Source: an uncultured Oligella sp. (lineage in GTDB: Bacteria; Pseudomonadota; Gammaproteobacteria; Burkholderiales; Burkholderiaceae_B). From it: 63,220 bases of DNA. Shown one piece after another: positions 44,167 to 52,847 of this stretch. How positions within the stretch are numbered: the first letter of the stretch is position 1; every line of letters begins with the position of its first letter. The notes below the pieces were generated by a model. The model did no database searches. It saw only the letters and a list, made by a program, of their open reading frames with translations, and was not told the DNA's origin. Location: NCBI GenBank assembly GCA_947632105.1, contig CANROD010000009.1, positions 1 to 63,220 on the forward strand, written 5' to 3'. A program made the position numbers and the translations under genes.

Positions 44167-45159
44167 ATGAGCACAAATCAAATAATCCCTCTAATGGGAG
44201 AAATGGCCATTTTAGTCAAGGTGGTCGAAACAGGAAGTTTTTCAGAAACTGCACGCCAGTTGGGAACAACACCATCGGCTATTAGTCGGGCCGTCGCTCG
44301 CCTTGAAAACGCATTAGGCACACGACTATTACAACGCACTACTCGCAAGCTACGTCTAAGTGAAAGTGGGCAAGAGGTTTATCTTCGCTGCGTGGATTTG
44401 GTAAGCGCTGCTCAGGCGGTTATGGCTGCTTCCGGACAAATAAACCCAGAGCCGCAAGGACGAGTGAGAATCAGCGTACCCAAGGCTGTAGGTCGTTTTG
44501 TTATTCACCCTCATATTCCTGACTTTTTAGCGAAATACCCTAAGATTGATATAGAACTACAACTCAAAGACAACTATGTCGACTTAATTGATGATCAAGT
44601 CGATTTAGCAATTCGTATTACCGATCGCCCCTCGCCTGGATTGATGGGTAGGCGACTCTTAAAGATAGACCATATTTTATGTGCAACAAAGGAATACCTT
44701 GCTGCTCACGGAATACCTTCTCATCCAAACGACTTGAAAAATCATAACTGTATTTTTCTAGGAGAAGAGCCTAGTGATTCACACTGGAAGTTTCTTCAAG
44801 ACAATAAAAAAATTACTGTAAACATATCTGGTCGCTATGCAGTTAACCATACGGGGGCTCGTTTAGACGCTGTACTCCATCACCTCGGTATTGGTAGTCT
44901 TCCATCCTTCACAGCAAGGCATGCGCTACAGCAAGGCCAAATCGTACACGTTTTGTCAGATTGGACATTCACAACCAACTATTGCGGTGATGCTTGGGTA
45001 CTTTACCCTCCAACCAAACACCTTCAACCCAAACTCAGCGCCTTCATCACCTTCATGGCAGAACGACTAAGTCAAACACCTAAGCTAGGCAATCCTTTGG
45101 AGGATAATCAAATTCCAACGCCAACACAGCCCTATGAACTACCAGAGATAGCAAAGTAA
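44167..45159 (+). CDS. LysR-family transcriptional regulator
   Basis: 330 residues. The helix-turn-helix MAILVKVVETGSFSETARQLGTTPSAISRAVARLENALGTRLLQRTTRKLRLSESG is of the CrgA/AaeR-like subgroup. The effector domain begins GRVRISVPKAVGRFVIHPHIPDFLAKYPKIDIELQL. It is divergent from the LysE-type exporter, which it probably controls through the palindrome in the shared promoter region. The last 25 residues are Pro-rich and probably unstructured. Confidence 0.9.
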   Translation: MSTNQIIPLMGEMAILVKVVETGSFSETARQLGTTPSAISRAVARLENALGTRLLQRTTRKLRLSESGQEVYLRCVDLVSAAQAVMAASGQINPEPQGRVRISVPKAVGRFVIHPHIPDFLAKYPKIDIELQLKDNYVDLIDDQVDLAIRITDRPSPGLMGRRLLKIDHILCATKEYLAAHGIPSHPNDLKNHNCIFLGEEPSDSHWKFLQDNKKITVNISGRYAVNHTGARLDAVLHHLGIGSLPSFTARHALQQGQIVHVLSDWTFTTNYCGDAWVLYPPTKHLQPKLSAFITFMAERLSQTPKLGNPLEDNQIPTPTQPYELPEIAK

Positions 45160-45191
45160 GCGGACTTTAGAATCCGACCGATTTACCATTA

Positions 45192-47012
45192 TTAAAAATA
45201 ACTTTCCCAAAACTGCAAATGTCTTTTTACCCTAGTTAATCCTACGTAATACTCATTACGGGCACTTTCTTCACCAACCTTTCTGGGTAAAAAGCTTTCC
45301 TCATCAGCACTATAAAGCACAACAAAATCAAATTCCTTACCCTTAGCTTGGGCTACTGTTAGGCACTGTAAACCTGAGCGGTCATTCCATGACTTATAAA
45401 GCGACTGACTGATTTGTGGCCAGCTCTCAAAAGTAACATTTAAAGAATGCAATAGCTTTAATAAAATACGCCATGAGGTGTAGTGATACTCTGAAGCTAA
45501 CCCGGCCGACTCAATCACTCTAAAAAGTCCAGCCTGTTCTGCAAACTTAGCTAATAAAGGCGCCAGTGGCTCCTCCATATTGCTCTTTAAAACACCCCTC
45601 AGCGCAGTGACCATATGCTCACTAAAAGCCGGCCCCCCCTGATTACTTGATAGATGCATAAAGGTATAAGTCTGAAAGCTTTTAGCATTCTCGGATTTAA
45701 TCACCTCTACCTTAGCTTCAGGACTTAAGAAACAATAATTGCCCTGAAAAAAACGTTTCACATCATAAGAAAATGCCTTTTTAGCTGAACTGTTTGAGGC
45801 CCTAGGAGTATCAGGCGTTGTACCAGCTAATAAAGGTAATTGAGCAGTTTTTAACGCAAACAGGACATTGACCAAACTAACTACATAAAGCTGTGACAAG
45901 TTATAACTCATCCGATAGTCACCACGCGTATGCATCCAAATCTGCCAAGCCGATTTCATCGATTGCAATTGATTTTGAGCAATTAAAGCAACGCGTTTAC
46001 GTGGTTTAGTCAGTAATTCAGGAAATTGATTTTTAGGTCGATGCTCAATTGTCACCGCTGGTTTTTCTGCCGCCTCAATGCTTTTTAAACTGGTTTTTGA
46101 AGCCAAAGAAGCAATTCCTTGGTCAAATCGATGGCTGAAGTTTTGCTCAACTACACCCGCTTGAAAATGCTCAATAAACTGCTTAAAAACGACTTCTGTA
46201 TCAGCCCCACGCCACGCGAAGACGTTTTGATAACGGTCTCCTACCGCCATCACAAAGCAGTTAGACTTGATAAGCCGCTGAATAAAATCTAATTGTAGTG
46301 GTGAAATATCATGAAACTCATCAATAAAGACAAAGCGATAGCCCTTAAGACAGGCACTATTTTCAAAATACTCATGATGATATAAATCACTCACCGCCTC
46401 TGATAAGCGTCTAAAGCCCTCACGCTCCCGATAACCGGTCAAACTCGCATCACTACGGCTATACCAAGTCCAACGTAAATCCTCATAGCGCTTAAAGCAT
46501 CTAGCCACCAAACGAATATCGAAGTTTAGGCGGTCACCACAAATATCCAGCTGCTCTTCTAAAGAGTCGGCTTTAAAGGCCATCGTTGCGCGGAAATAAT
46601 CAAAGTCCTCCAAAAGCAACCATAAGTCCTGATCACTTAGCTGGGGGGCGTAGAAATCTAAATCATATAACCCCTCACAAACCTCTTCAACCAAGTCCGG
46701 TAAAACTCGCTCTACAACCTCATTAGAACTTAACACCGTCCGCTCATCACCCAGCTCCTGCAAGGCTTCCATCGCCAAGGCATCAATGGTGGAAATCTTA
46801 TTATTCTGGTCTAAATAAAGTCCTAAGTTCGCCGTGTAATCTCGTAACACACCAGCTCCAGCACGGCTAAAAGCGAGCATTAAACGCTTACCCGGCTCAT
46901 CACGCAGCAACTCCATTTGCTTAGCTAGCAACGTCGACTTACCACTACCAGCCACACCCTCAATTAAAATGGCGGACTTATTTTGCGCTACAAAAAAAGA
47001 CGTATCACTCAT
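45192..47012 (-). CDS. UvrD/Rep-like superfamily 1 helicase
   Basis: 606 residues. Motif I GVAGSGKSTLL, Ia LMLAFSRAGAGVLR, II FIDEFHDIS (DEFHD instead of DEVQD), III GDRYQNVFAWRGA, IV-like EQNFSHRF, V TVAQAKGKEFDFVVLYSAD and VI YVGLTRVKRHL show a complete SF1A motif set. It is shorter than UvrD (about 720) and closer to small stand-alone SF1 helicases of uncertain role. It is the last gene of a four-gene minus-strand cluster with a pseudouridine synthase 3 nt upstream, a CopZ-like protein and a metallophosphoesterase. Function beyond nucleic-acid unwinding is unknown. Confidence 0.85.
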   Translation of the reverse strand: MSDTSFFVAQNKSAILIEGVAGSGKSTLLAKQMELLRDEPGKRLMLAFSRAGAGVLRDYTANLGLYLDQNNKISTIDALAMEALQELGDERTVLSSNEVVERVLPDLVEEVCEGLYDLDFYAPQLSDQDLWLLLEDFDYFRATMAFKADSLEEQLDICGDRLNFDIRLVARCFKRYEDLRWTWYSRSDASLTGYREREGFRRLSEAVSDLYHHEYFENSACLKGYRFVFIDEFHDISPLQLDFIQRLIKSNCFVMAVGDRYQNVFAWRGADTEVVFKQFIEHFQAGVVEQNFSHRFDQGIASLASKTSLKSIEAAEKPAVTIEHRPKNQFPELLTKPRKRVALIAQNQLQSMKSAWQIWMHTRGDYRMSYNLSQLYVVSLVNVLFALKTAQLPLLAGTTPDTPRASNSSAKKAFSYDVKRFFQGNYCFLSPEAKVEVIKSENAKSFQTYTFMHLSSNQGGPAFSEHMVTALRGVLKSNMEEPLAPLLAKFAEQAGLFRVIESAGLASEYHYTSWRILLKLLHSLNVTFESWPQISQSLYKSWNDRSGLQCLTVAQAKGKEFDFVVLYSADEESFLPRKVGEESARNEYYVGLTRVKRHLQFWESYF

Positions 47013-47015
47013 GGT

Positions 47016-47927
47016 CTAATTCACTTTACTTAGAAGTGCCAACTCGCGTTTACTTTCAAAGCGACGCCGCTGGCCTGTAATGGGGTCTTGAAACTCAATC
47101 GCTCGTGCTAATAACTGCAAAGGGTTACTAAAATCATCCGCCGCTCGCATCTCACCAAGCACGGGATAAAAATTATCATCGCATATAGGTATACCGAGCG
47201 CATTCATATGCACCCTTAACTGATGTTTACGACCACTCAATGGTTCTAAATAATAATGTGATAGGCTATCACCACGCCTTAAGATACTAATCTTTGTTTC
47301 ACTATTACTTGGCTTATCCACCTCCATCATCGTAAAGTACTGTGGACTTTTAACGATATGACTTTGATAAACCAAAGGAAACGCTAATTCCTCAATCGTC
47401 GGCGCAATGGCTTCATAAAACTTAGTCACCTGACGGCTTTGAAAAAGGCTTTGATAAGCGCCACGGTCCTCAGTACGCAAGCTAAAAAGTAATACGCCCG
47501 CTGTCTCTCTATCTAAGCGGTGTATAGGTGAAATTTCGGACAAACCGAACTGCTTACGCAAACGCGATAAAACTGTTTCATGTACATAGCGACCACTAGG
47601 AATACTAGCTAGAAAATGTGGCTTATCTACCGCTAATAAATGCTTATCTTGATATAAGATCTCAATATCAAAAGGTACCTCCACCTCATCTGGTACCTCT
47701 CGGTAATACCAGAGCCAACTGTCAGGCTCAAAAGCACTCTCTAAAGAAAAAGGCTGCCCCTCTGTATTAACCATTTCACCAGCGGCTAAACGTGCCTTGA
47801 GAATATCGGCAGGCATATAAGGGAAGCGCTCAAGCAAGAAGCTTAAAAGGTCAGGCCATTGGCCATCGCGAGGTAAATACAAACGACTAGGATTGACCCC
47901 ACCCCGCATGGGCAATGGTGCTTTCAT
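47016..47927 (-). CDS. RluA-family pseudouridine synthase
   Basis: 303 residues. The catalytic aspartate is in SPIHRLDRETAGVLLFSL (HRLDxxTSG-type motif). LYQDKHLLAVDKPHFLAS and LSGRKHQLRVHMNALGIPICDDNFYP are the other family motifs. The N-terminal region (about 1-85) does not look like a typical S4 domain. It may modify rRNA or tRNA uridines. RluA members are hard to tell apart without structure-based comparison, and the tRNA-type TruC/RluA branch is one possibility. Confidence 0.85.
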   Translation of the reverse strand: MKAPLPMRGGVNPSRLYLPRDGQWPDLLSFLLERFPYMPADILKARLAAGEMVNTEGQPFSLESAFEPDSWLWYYREVPDEVEVPFDIEILYQDKHLLAVDKPHFLASIPSGRYVHETVLSRLRKQFGLSEISPIHRLDRETAGVLLFSLRTEDRGAYQSLFQSRQVTKFYEAIAPTIEELAFPLVYQSHIVKSPQYFTMMEVDKPSNSETKISILRRGDSLSHYYLEPLSGRKHQLRVHMNALGIPICDDNFYPVLGEMRAADDFSNPLQLLARAIEFQDPITGQRRRFESKRELALLSKVN

Positions 47928-47946
47928 AGAATATATCGGGTAATTA

Positions 47947-48156
47947 TTAATCCACTAGATCGTAACCGGCGTCATCTAAAGCCTTACGAATTACTTCAAT
48001 ATCAATAGCTGTGTTGGAGCTAATCGTTGCACCAGCTTTTTCAAGGCTAACCTCAACCGACTCAACACCAGGCACCTCTGATAATGCCTCATCAACGTGC
48101 TTAACGCAGTTGCCGCATGACATGCCCTTAATACTGACAAATTTTTCTTCCATCAC
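47947..48156 (-). CDS. CopZ-like heavy-metal-associated domain protein
   Basis: 69 residues forming one HMA domain: VSIKGMSCGNCVKHVDEALSEVPGVESVEVSLEKAGA. The CxxC copper-binding site is CGNC. Such proteins carry Cu(I) to CopA-type ATPases. No copper ATPase or CueR-like regulator is nearby; it sits between a pseudouridine synthase and a metallophosphoesterase, with 19 and 26 nt gaps. Confidence 0.92.
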   Translation of the reverse strand: MMEEKFVSIKGMSCGNCVKHVDEALSEVPGVESVEVSLEKAGATISSNTAIDIEVIRKALDDAGYDLVD

Positions 48157-48182
48157 AATCTCCCAAAAAATAATAAAGAAAA

Positions 48183-48914
48183 CTAATTACAACGCGCGAT
48201 TCGACACTCATTGAGACCATCCTCTTCGCCAGGTTTGATGACTGAGCCATCTAAAGCACAAACACCACGCAGACCAACCGAATAACTCTCAAAACCCATC
48301 CGCTGAAAGTGAGGACTATAGTCATAATGGTCATGGTGATGTCCATGAAATATGGCGCTAACACCCATCTGTCTAGCTAGGCGATCGAGTACCGAAAAGC
48401 CAAAGCGATTACAGGACGGAGCCTCGTGACAGACTAAAATATCCGCCTTTAAACAGCGTAGGGCCATATAAGTCTCAGGAAAAATAGAACTACGGTTGCG
48501 CAAAGACACACCGCCATTCCATAACTGACGTGGATGGGCGTCCTTGACATAGTCCTCGTGTGAAAAGTAATTCCAACACTCATCACCTGGATGCCAAATC
48601 TTGCCCCTAAAAACACCACCTAAGCCTGCAATACGTAAACCGGCAATCTCAGCAACGCGGCCATCAAGATTAAACTCATTCATTTCAGAATCAAAGAGAT
48701 TAGTATAGTAATGCTCTTTATCTGTATCATGATTACCGTGAATCCACCAAACCTCGGTCAGCTGCCTAACCTCATGAAACATCACTTGCAAAGGCTCCGG
48801 AGCCTCTAAATCACCAAGCAATACGATCGCCTTCGGCCGATATTGCTCCACAATGGGTAAGCAATGATCGAAGCCGCCATGAAGGTCGCCGAAAAATAAT
48901 ACTTGATGCTTCAT
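48183..48914 (-). CDS. Calcineurin-like metallophosphoesterase
   Basis: 243 residues. Dimetal-site motifs appear in order: FFGDLHGGFDH (DxH), LLGDLEAP (GDx), WWIHGNHD (GNHD), LVCHEAP and FHGHHHDHYDY (GHxH). No signal peptide. The C-terminus is polar and short of extra domains. It is first in the minus-strand four-gene cluster. It could act on nucleotides, phosphoesters or phosphoproteins; no substrate can be read from the sequence. Confidence 0.87.
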   Translation of the reverse strand: MKHQVLFFGDLHGGFDHCLPIVEQYRPKAIVLLGDLEAPEPLQVMFHEVRQLTEVWWIHGNHDTDKEHYYTNLFDSEMNEFNLDGRVAEIAGLRIAGLGGVFRGKIWHPGDECWNYFSHEDYVKDAHPRQLWNGGVSLRNRSSIFPETYMALRCLKADILVCHEAPSCNRFGFSVLDRLARQMGVSAIFHGHHHDHYDYSPHFQRMGFESYSVGLRGVCALDGSVIKPGEEDGLNECRIARCN

Positions 48915-49132
48915 ATCTGCAAATTAAATAATCAATCTCACTTCTAAGTATAACGTATATAAGTAGTCCAACAGATACTTGAGTGCTTCAGCCTATTCAC
49001 GTACTAGGACTAACCATGAGTTACATTATTAACTCTTCCAATTACCCCCCAATGGTCATTAAAATCAAAAGGCTATTTAGCAATTTAAAAATGATAAAAA
49101 CTTACACTATTTTCTCTCATGGAGGAGACTGT

Positions 49133-50923
49133 ATGAAGCAATTACTTCACATAAGCAATCCCAAAAAGCTCGCCCTTGTCTCGGCTTTAGCCGTCGGCAT
49201 AGCAATCGCTTCCAGCACTTCTTGGGCTCGCGAAGCTAATGTTAAAATCACTGCCCCCACTAGCGCAGTCGCTACTCATAATTACGATTATGAGATGAAC
49301 GTTTTCCATCCGGTTCAAGCCACTAATGGGATGGTCGCCACTGAGCAAAATCTAGCTTCTCAAATCGGTTTAGAGATTTTAAAAAATGGTGGTAATGCGG
49401 TCGATGCCGCCGTTGCCATTGGCTTTTCACTCGCTGTTAGCTTACCTAATGCAGGTAATATCGGTGGAGGCGGCTTTATGCTTGTGCATGATGCCAAAAG
49501 CAATAAAACAGTTGCCCTCGACTTCCGTGAAAAAGCACCTGCTGCTGCCACACAGACTATGTATCAAGACGAAAATGGTGAAATCATTCCACGTAAGTCT
49601 TGGTATACTCACCAAGCCATAGGAGTCCCAGGTACTGTAGCTGGCCTAACCAAGGCCTTAGAGCAATGGGGTTCACTACCCTTAGCCGACGTTTTACAGC
49701 CAGCTATTGAATTAGCCGAGCAGGGTTATGAGGTTTCTCCTACCATGGCCAAATTACTCCAGGTAGAAAAAGATAACCTTGGTAAATGGCCAAGTACCAA
49801 AGCCATTTTCTTTGACGGTGATGAGCCATTAGCCCTTGGCGATACCTTAGTACAAAAGAATTTAGCTGAAAGCCTAAAGCTTATCGCTCAAGAAGGCGCT
49901 GATGCTTTTTACAAAGGCGCAATTGCCGATGAAATCGTGCGCGACCAAGAAGCCCACGATGGTCTAATTACCAAAGAGGATTTAGCAAGTTACGAAGCTA
50001 TCGAGCGCGAGGTCGTGCGTGGCGACTACCGAGGCTATGAAATTGTCTCAATGCCATTACCAAGCTCCGGTGGTATTCATATTGTACAAATGCTCAATGC
50101 CTTTGAGCATTTACCCATTAAAGAGTCTGGTGTTAATAGCGCAAAAACCATCAGCCTAATGGCTGAAACTATGAAGCGTGCGTACGCCGATCGCTCTGAA
50201 TATTTAGGTGATAGCGACTTTGTCGATGTACCTATTCAAGAGCTAACCAGCAAAGAATATGCTAAAGCTATTGCTGATGAGGTTCTCAAAGGAGAAATCA
50301 CAGCAGCTCAAGAAATTAAACCTGGTGACTTAGCCCCTTATGAGAGTGATCAAACCACTCACTACTCGGTTGTTGACAAAGAAGGCAATGCAGTGGCGGT
50401 TACCTACACCCTCAACCTAAACTTCGGTAGCGGTATAGTCGCAGGTGAAACCGGTATTCTCATGAATAACGAGATGGATGACTTTTCCTCTAAGCCCGGT
50501 GTACCAAATGCCTTTGGATTAATTGGTGGTTCTGCCAATGCCATTGAAGCAGGCAAACGCCCCCTTTCATCTATGACCCCGACAATGGTCCTAAAAGATG
50601 GCAAGCCTTGGCTTGTCACTGGTAGTCCAGGCGGTGCACGCATTATCACGACCGTACTGCAGCAGATCATCAATACCGTTGATTTTGGTATGAACCCTGC
50701 CGCAGCGACTAACACACCGCGTTTCCACCACCAGTGGTTACCTGATGAGTTACGCTTAGAGGTCGGCTTTAGTCCTGATACTATTCAACTATTAGAGAAT
50801 GCTGGCTACGAAGTAAGTGTGAAGCCTAGCATGGGCCGTACTCAAACAATCCAAATAATCGACGACACCATGTACGGTTATTCCGATCCTCGTAATCCGG
50901 ACGGTTCTGCGGTCGGGTACTAA
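49133..50923 (+). CDS. ggt: Gamma-glutamyltransferase
   Basis: 596 residues from the ATG at 49133, which has GGAGGAG upstream and starts a signal peptide (MKQLLHISNPKKLALVSALAVGIAIASSTSWA). The frame extends 50 codons further up without sense. It is a periplasmic Ntn-hydrolase that self-cleaves before the nucleophilic threonine, here about T408 in TTHYSVVDKEGNAVAVTYTLN. GNAVDAAVAIGFSLAVSLPNAGNIGGGGFML and PLSSMTPTMVLKDGKPWLVTGSPGGARIITTVLQ are further signatures. It hydrolyses glutathione and gamma-glutamyl compounds and supplies glutamate and cysteinylglycine. Confidence 0.95.
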   Translation: MKQLLHISNPKKLALVSALAVGIAIASSTSWAREANVKITAPTSAVATHNYDYEMNVFHPVQATNGMVATEQNLASQIGLEILKNGGNAVDAAVAIGFSLAVSLPNAGNIGGGGFMLVHDAKSNKTVALDFREKAPAAATQTMYQDENGEIIPRKSWYTHQAIGVPGTVAGLTKALEQWGSLPLADVLQPAIELAEQGYEVSPTMAKLLQVEKDNLGKWPSTKAIFFDGDEPLALGDTLVQKNLAESLKLIAQEGADAFYKGAIADEIVRDQEAHDGLITKEDLASYEAIEREVVRGDYRGYEIVSMPLPSSGGIHIVQMLNAFEHLPIKESGVNSAKTISLMAETMKRAYADRSEYLGDSDFVDVPIQELTSKEYAKAIADEVLKGEITAAQEIKPGDLAPYESDQTTHYSVVDKEGNAVAVTYTLNLNFGSGIVAGETGILMNNEMDDFSSKPGVPNAFGLIGGSANAIEAGKRPLSSMTPTMVLKDGKPWLVTGSPGGARIITTVLQQIINTVDFGMNPAAATNTPRFHHQWLPDELRLEVGFSPDTIQLLENAGYEVSVKPSMGRTQTIQIIDDTMYGYSDPRNPDGSAVGY

Positions 50924-50950
50924 TCAACTACAACGTCTATTAATCAAGAA

Positions 50951-50985
50951 AAATGGCTGAAATTCTAATGGAATTTCGGCCATTT
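50951..50985 (+). terminator. Terminator of ggt
   Basis: Stem AAATGGCTGAAATTC (50951-50965) with GAATTTCGGCCATTT (50971-50985), one G-U pair and a 5-nt loop; followed by an AT-rich stretch rather than a strong T run. Confidence 0.8.
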
Positions 50986-51109
50986 AAATTTAAATAATTA
51001 CTACTTTTTTCAACAACATCATGTGTCTAATCGTAATGAGTTTTGATTTCAGCAGCAAATTCTTTTGGTATATTCCCTGAAAGGAAAGTCCTTGCTTTAA
51101 TAATAACTC
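50986..51109. other. Intergenic region upstream of the IS remnant
   Basis: No gene was assigned. A short minus-strand open frame (about 51109 down to 51027) reads into the element edge and ends ARTFLSGNIPKEFAAEIKTHYD before a stop. It could be the tail of a gene cut by the insertion, but I cannot identify it. Confidence 0.25.
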
Positions 51110-51545
51110 TGAACTGACTCCATAAAGTAGAATTTCCATACGAGGAAATGAACAATAAAACGATCAAGATTTACTGATAGCCAAATTATGGTAATTCTTA
51201 AATAAGCTGAATCGAGGACACCCGTGCCTGAGTTGTGTCGAGAGCACACCATGAGTAGTGACACGTTTTACAAGTGGCGTGCTAAATATGTCGAAATAGA
51301 TGCCTCCATGATGACCCGTTTAAAAGAGCTTGAGGCTGAAAATCCGCGACTTAAAAAAATGTATGAAAAACATTTGAAAGCAAAAATTGCTCGAGAGCTA
51401 ATTGAAAAAAAGTGGTAGCGCCGTCTCAACGCAAAGAGATGGCGCAATAAGCCATTCATCAGTTTAACGTTAGCATTTGTCAAAGCTGCTATTACTATCA
51501 ACCTAAACTCCGTGATGAGAATGAGGTGATTGCTGACTGACTAAT
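51110..51545 (+). pseudogene. Decayed IS3-family insertion element (orfA and start of orfB)
   Basis: A TGAACTGACTCCATAAAGT-like sequence at 51110 resembles the left end of an IS3-family element. In frame from 51155 one reads IKRSRFTDSQIMVILK, a stop where Q is expected, then AESRTPVPELCREHTMSSDTFYKWRAKY and RLKELEAENPRLKKMYEKHLKAKIARELIEKKW: a full orfA with ATG changed to ATA and one nonsense change. Straight after it, out of the main frame, comes the orfB start RKEMAQ, a stop, then FNVSICQSCYYYQPKLRDENEVIAD and a stop where W is expected. The rest of orfB is missing. No intact transposase remains. Confidence 0.85.
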
Positions 51546-51800
51546 ATAGCAATAGGTGGCATCAAACTAATGTATAAATTACGAACCCATTCTGCTGAAA
51601 AATACTACTAAAAATAGGGGATTAACGTATTACATACAATAGTTATACTTGTTTTAATATTAAATGATGTCCCAAAATAAATTTATTTTGGGACATATAC
51701 TTTAACTTTGATTCTGTTGTATTAGAAATTAGATACTCAACGTTAAAAACCAATATATTCGCTTTTAACTTATCGAATAGAAATTAAGAGTATAAAGTTA
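51546..51800. other. AT-rich region downstream of the IS remnant
   Basis: No gene was recognised. It contains a perfect palindrome at 51668-51695, annotated separately, and otherwise featureless AT-rich sequence. Confidence 0.4.
51668..51695. repeat. Perfect 28-bp palindrome downstream of the AEC transporter gene
   Basis: Left half TGTCCCAAAATAAA, right half its exact complement, no loop. It lies about 105 nt past the stop of the AEC gene. Possible terminator, or a mobile-element end. Confidence 0.6.
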
Positions 51801-52778
51801 TTAACCTGCTAATGTTTTCGCTATATAAACCCAAGCCGGTGCAGCAACAATAAATCCGATCACACTTACAGCAAGGCTTGAAGTAGCTTGACGAGTATAA
51901 ACTTGATATTTTCCTGAGATAATTACGCCAGAAAATGCTGGTGGTAATGCAACACTTAAAACGAGCATTTGAAGCGTTAAACTACTTAGATTAAAAGCAA
52001 GACCTACAGCTAAAAATACGCCTGGCATCAACACTAATTTAAAGAAAGTGTTGTAAGCAATCTCCCAATCCAGTTCAAATTTATATGCAGCCAATGTCAA
52101 ACCCGCAGCAAAAACAGCAACACTTGAGTTTGCCTGTGCAAGTAACTTAAAGGTAGGATCCGCTTGTTCTGGTACTTTAATTCCAATTAATACTAATACC
52201 ACAGCAAGGATAGGAGCCCAAACAACAGGTTGTTTTACAGCGGAAAGAAGTGCATTTTCTTGCTGTCCATTAGTTGTATTTGTACTAGTTGCACCAGATT
52301 TGCTATTAGCTGCACTTAATAAATATAACCCAAGAGGCAGAGTAATTGCATTAACCACAATCGCAACAATGGCAACAACAAGTCCAGTCTCTACACCTGT
52401 TCCATAAAGCGGGTCAAGAATAGCATAACCAAGAAAACCTATTGTCGGAGAACCAGCAACAAGAGCACATACCGCGGCATCTGCTTTTGAACGCTTAAAA
52501 AACCATTGCATCGTAAAATACGAGAGCATAAATAATGCGACAAGACCTACTATAGATATAATAGTTAATGTTGCATTAGCAAATAACATTTCTCTATCAG
52601 CACGAACAATAGAAATAAAGAGTGCTGCAGGTAATGCATAATCTAACACTAGCTTATTCAGAACTTGTGATTGCCCTGCTGCAAATACGTTTTTCTTACC
52701 ACTAACATACGCAATAGCTATAATGACTAAAATTGGTATTAAGTCAGAAAATAGCATTTTAGACATAAAAGATTCCAT
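51801..52778 (-). CDS. AEC-family transporter (auxin efflux carrier type)
   Basis: 325-residue integral membrane protein with about ten hydrophobic segments. [20 protein letters not shown] at the N-terminus and [19 protein letters not shown] in the middle match AEC proteins, some of which move malonate, malate or other dicarboxylates. The ATG at 52778 has AAAGGA upstream. The gene follows oxalate decarboxylase on the same strand, so an oxalate or formate transport role is a good inference. A hairpin terminator lies between the two genes, which limits co-expression to read-through. Codon choice looks more AT-rich than in neighbours such as gyrB. Confidence 0.85.
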   Translation of the reverse strand: MESFMSKMLFSDLIPILVIIAIAYVSGKKNVFAAGQSQVLNKLVLDYALPAALFISIVRADREMLFANATLTIISIVGLVALFMLSYFTMQWFFKRSKADAAVCALVAGSPTIGFLGYAILDPLYGTGVETGLVVAIVAIVVNAITLPLGLYLLSAANSKSGATSTNTTNGQQENALLSAVKQPVVWAPILAVVLVLIGIKVPEQADPTFKLLAQANSSVAVFAAGLTLAAYKFELDWEIAYNTFFKLVLMPGVFLAVGLAFNLSSLTLQMLVLSVALPPAFSGVIISGKYQVYTRQATSSLAVSVIGFIVAAPAWVYIAKTLAG

Positions 52779-52802
52779 AATTACTATCCTTTAATTTTTC
52801 AT

Positions 52803-52833
52803 AAAAAAACTGACAGGTTATGTCAGTTTTTTT
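52803..52833 (-). terminator. Terminator between oxalate decarboxylase and AEC genes
   Basis: Perfect 13-bp stem AAAAAAACTGACA (52803-52815) with TGTCAGTTTTTTT (52821-52833) and a 5-nt loop. On the minus strand it is followed by seven T. Only about 24 nt remain before the AEC start codon, so a separate promoter is unlikely there. Confidence 0.9.
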
Positions 52834-52847
52834 TGAATTTAGTTAAA

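Noticed and set aside
48983-49132. 50-residue extension of gamma-glutamyltransferase
   Set aside because: The stretch precedes the ribosome-binding site GGAGGAG and the signal peptide; family alignment starts at 49133.
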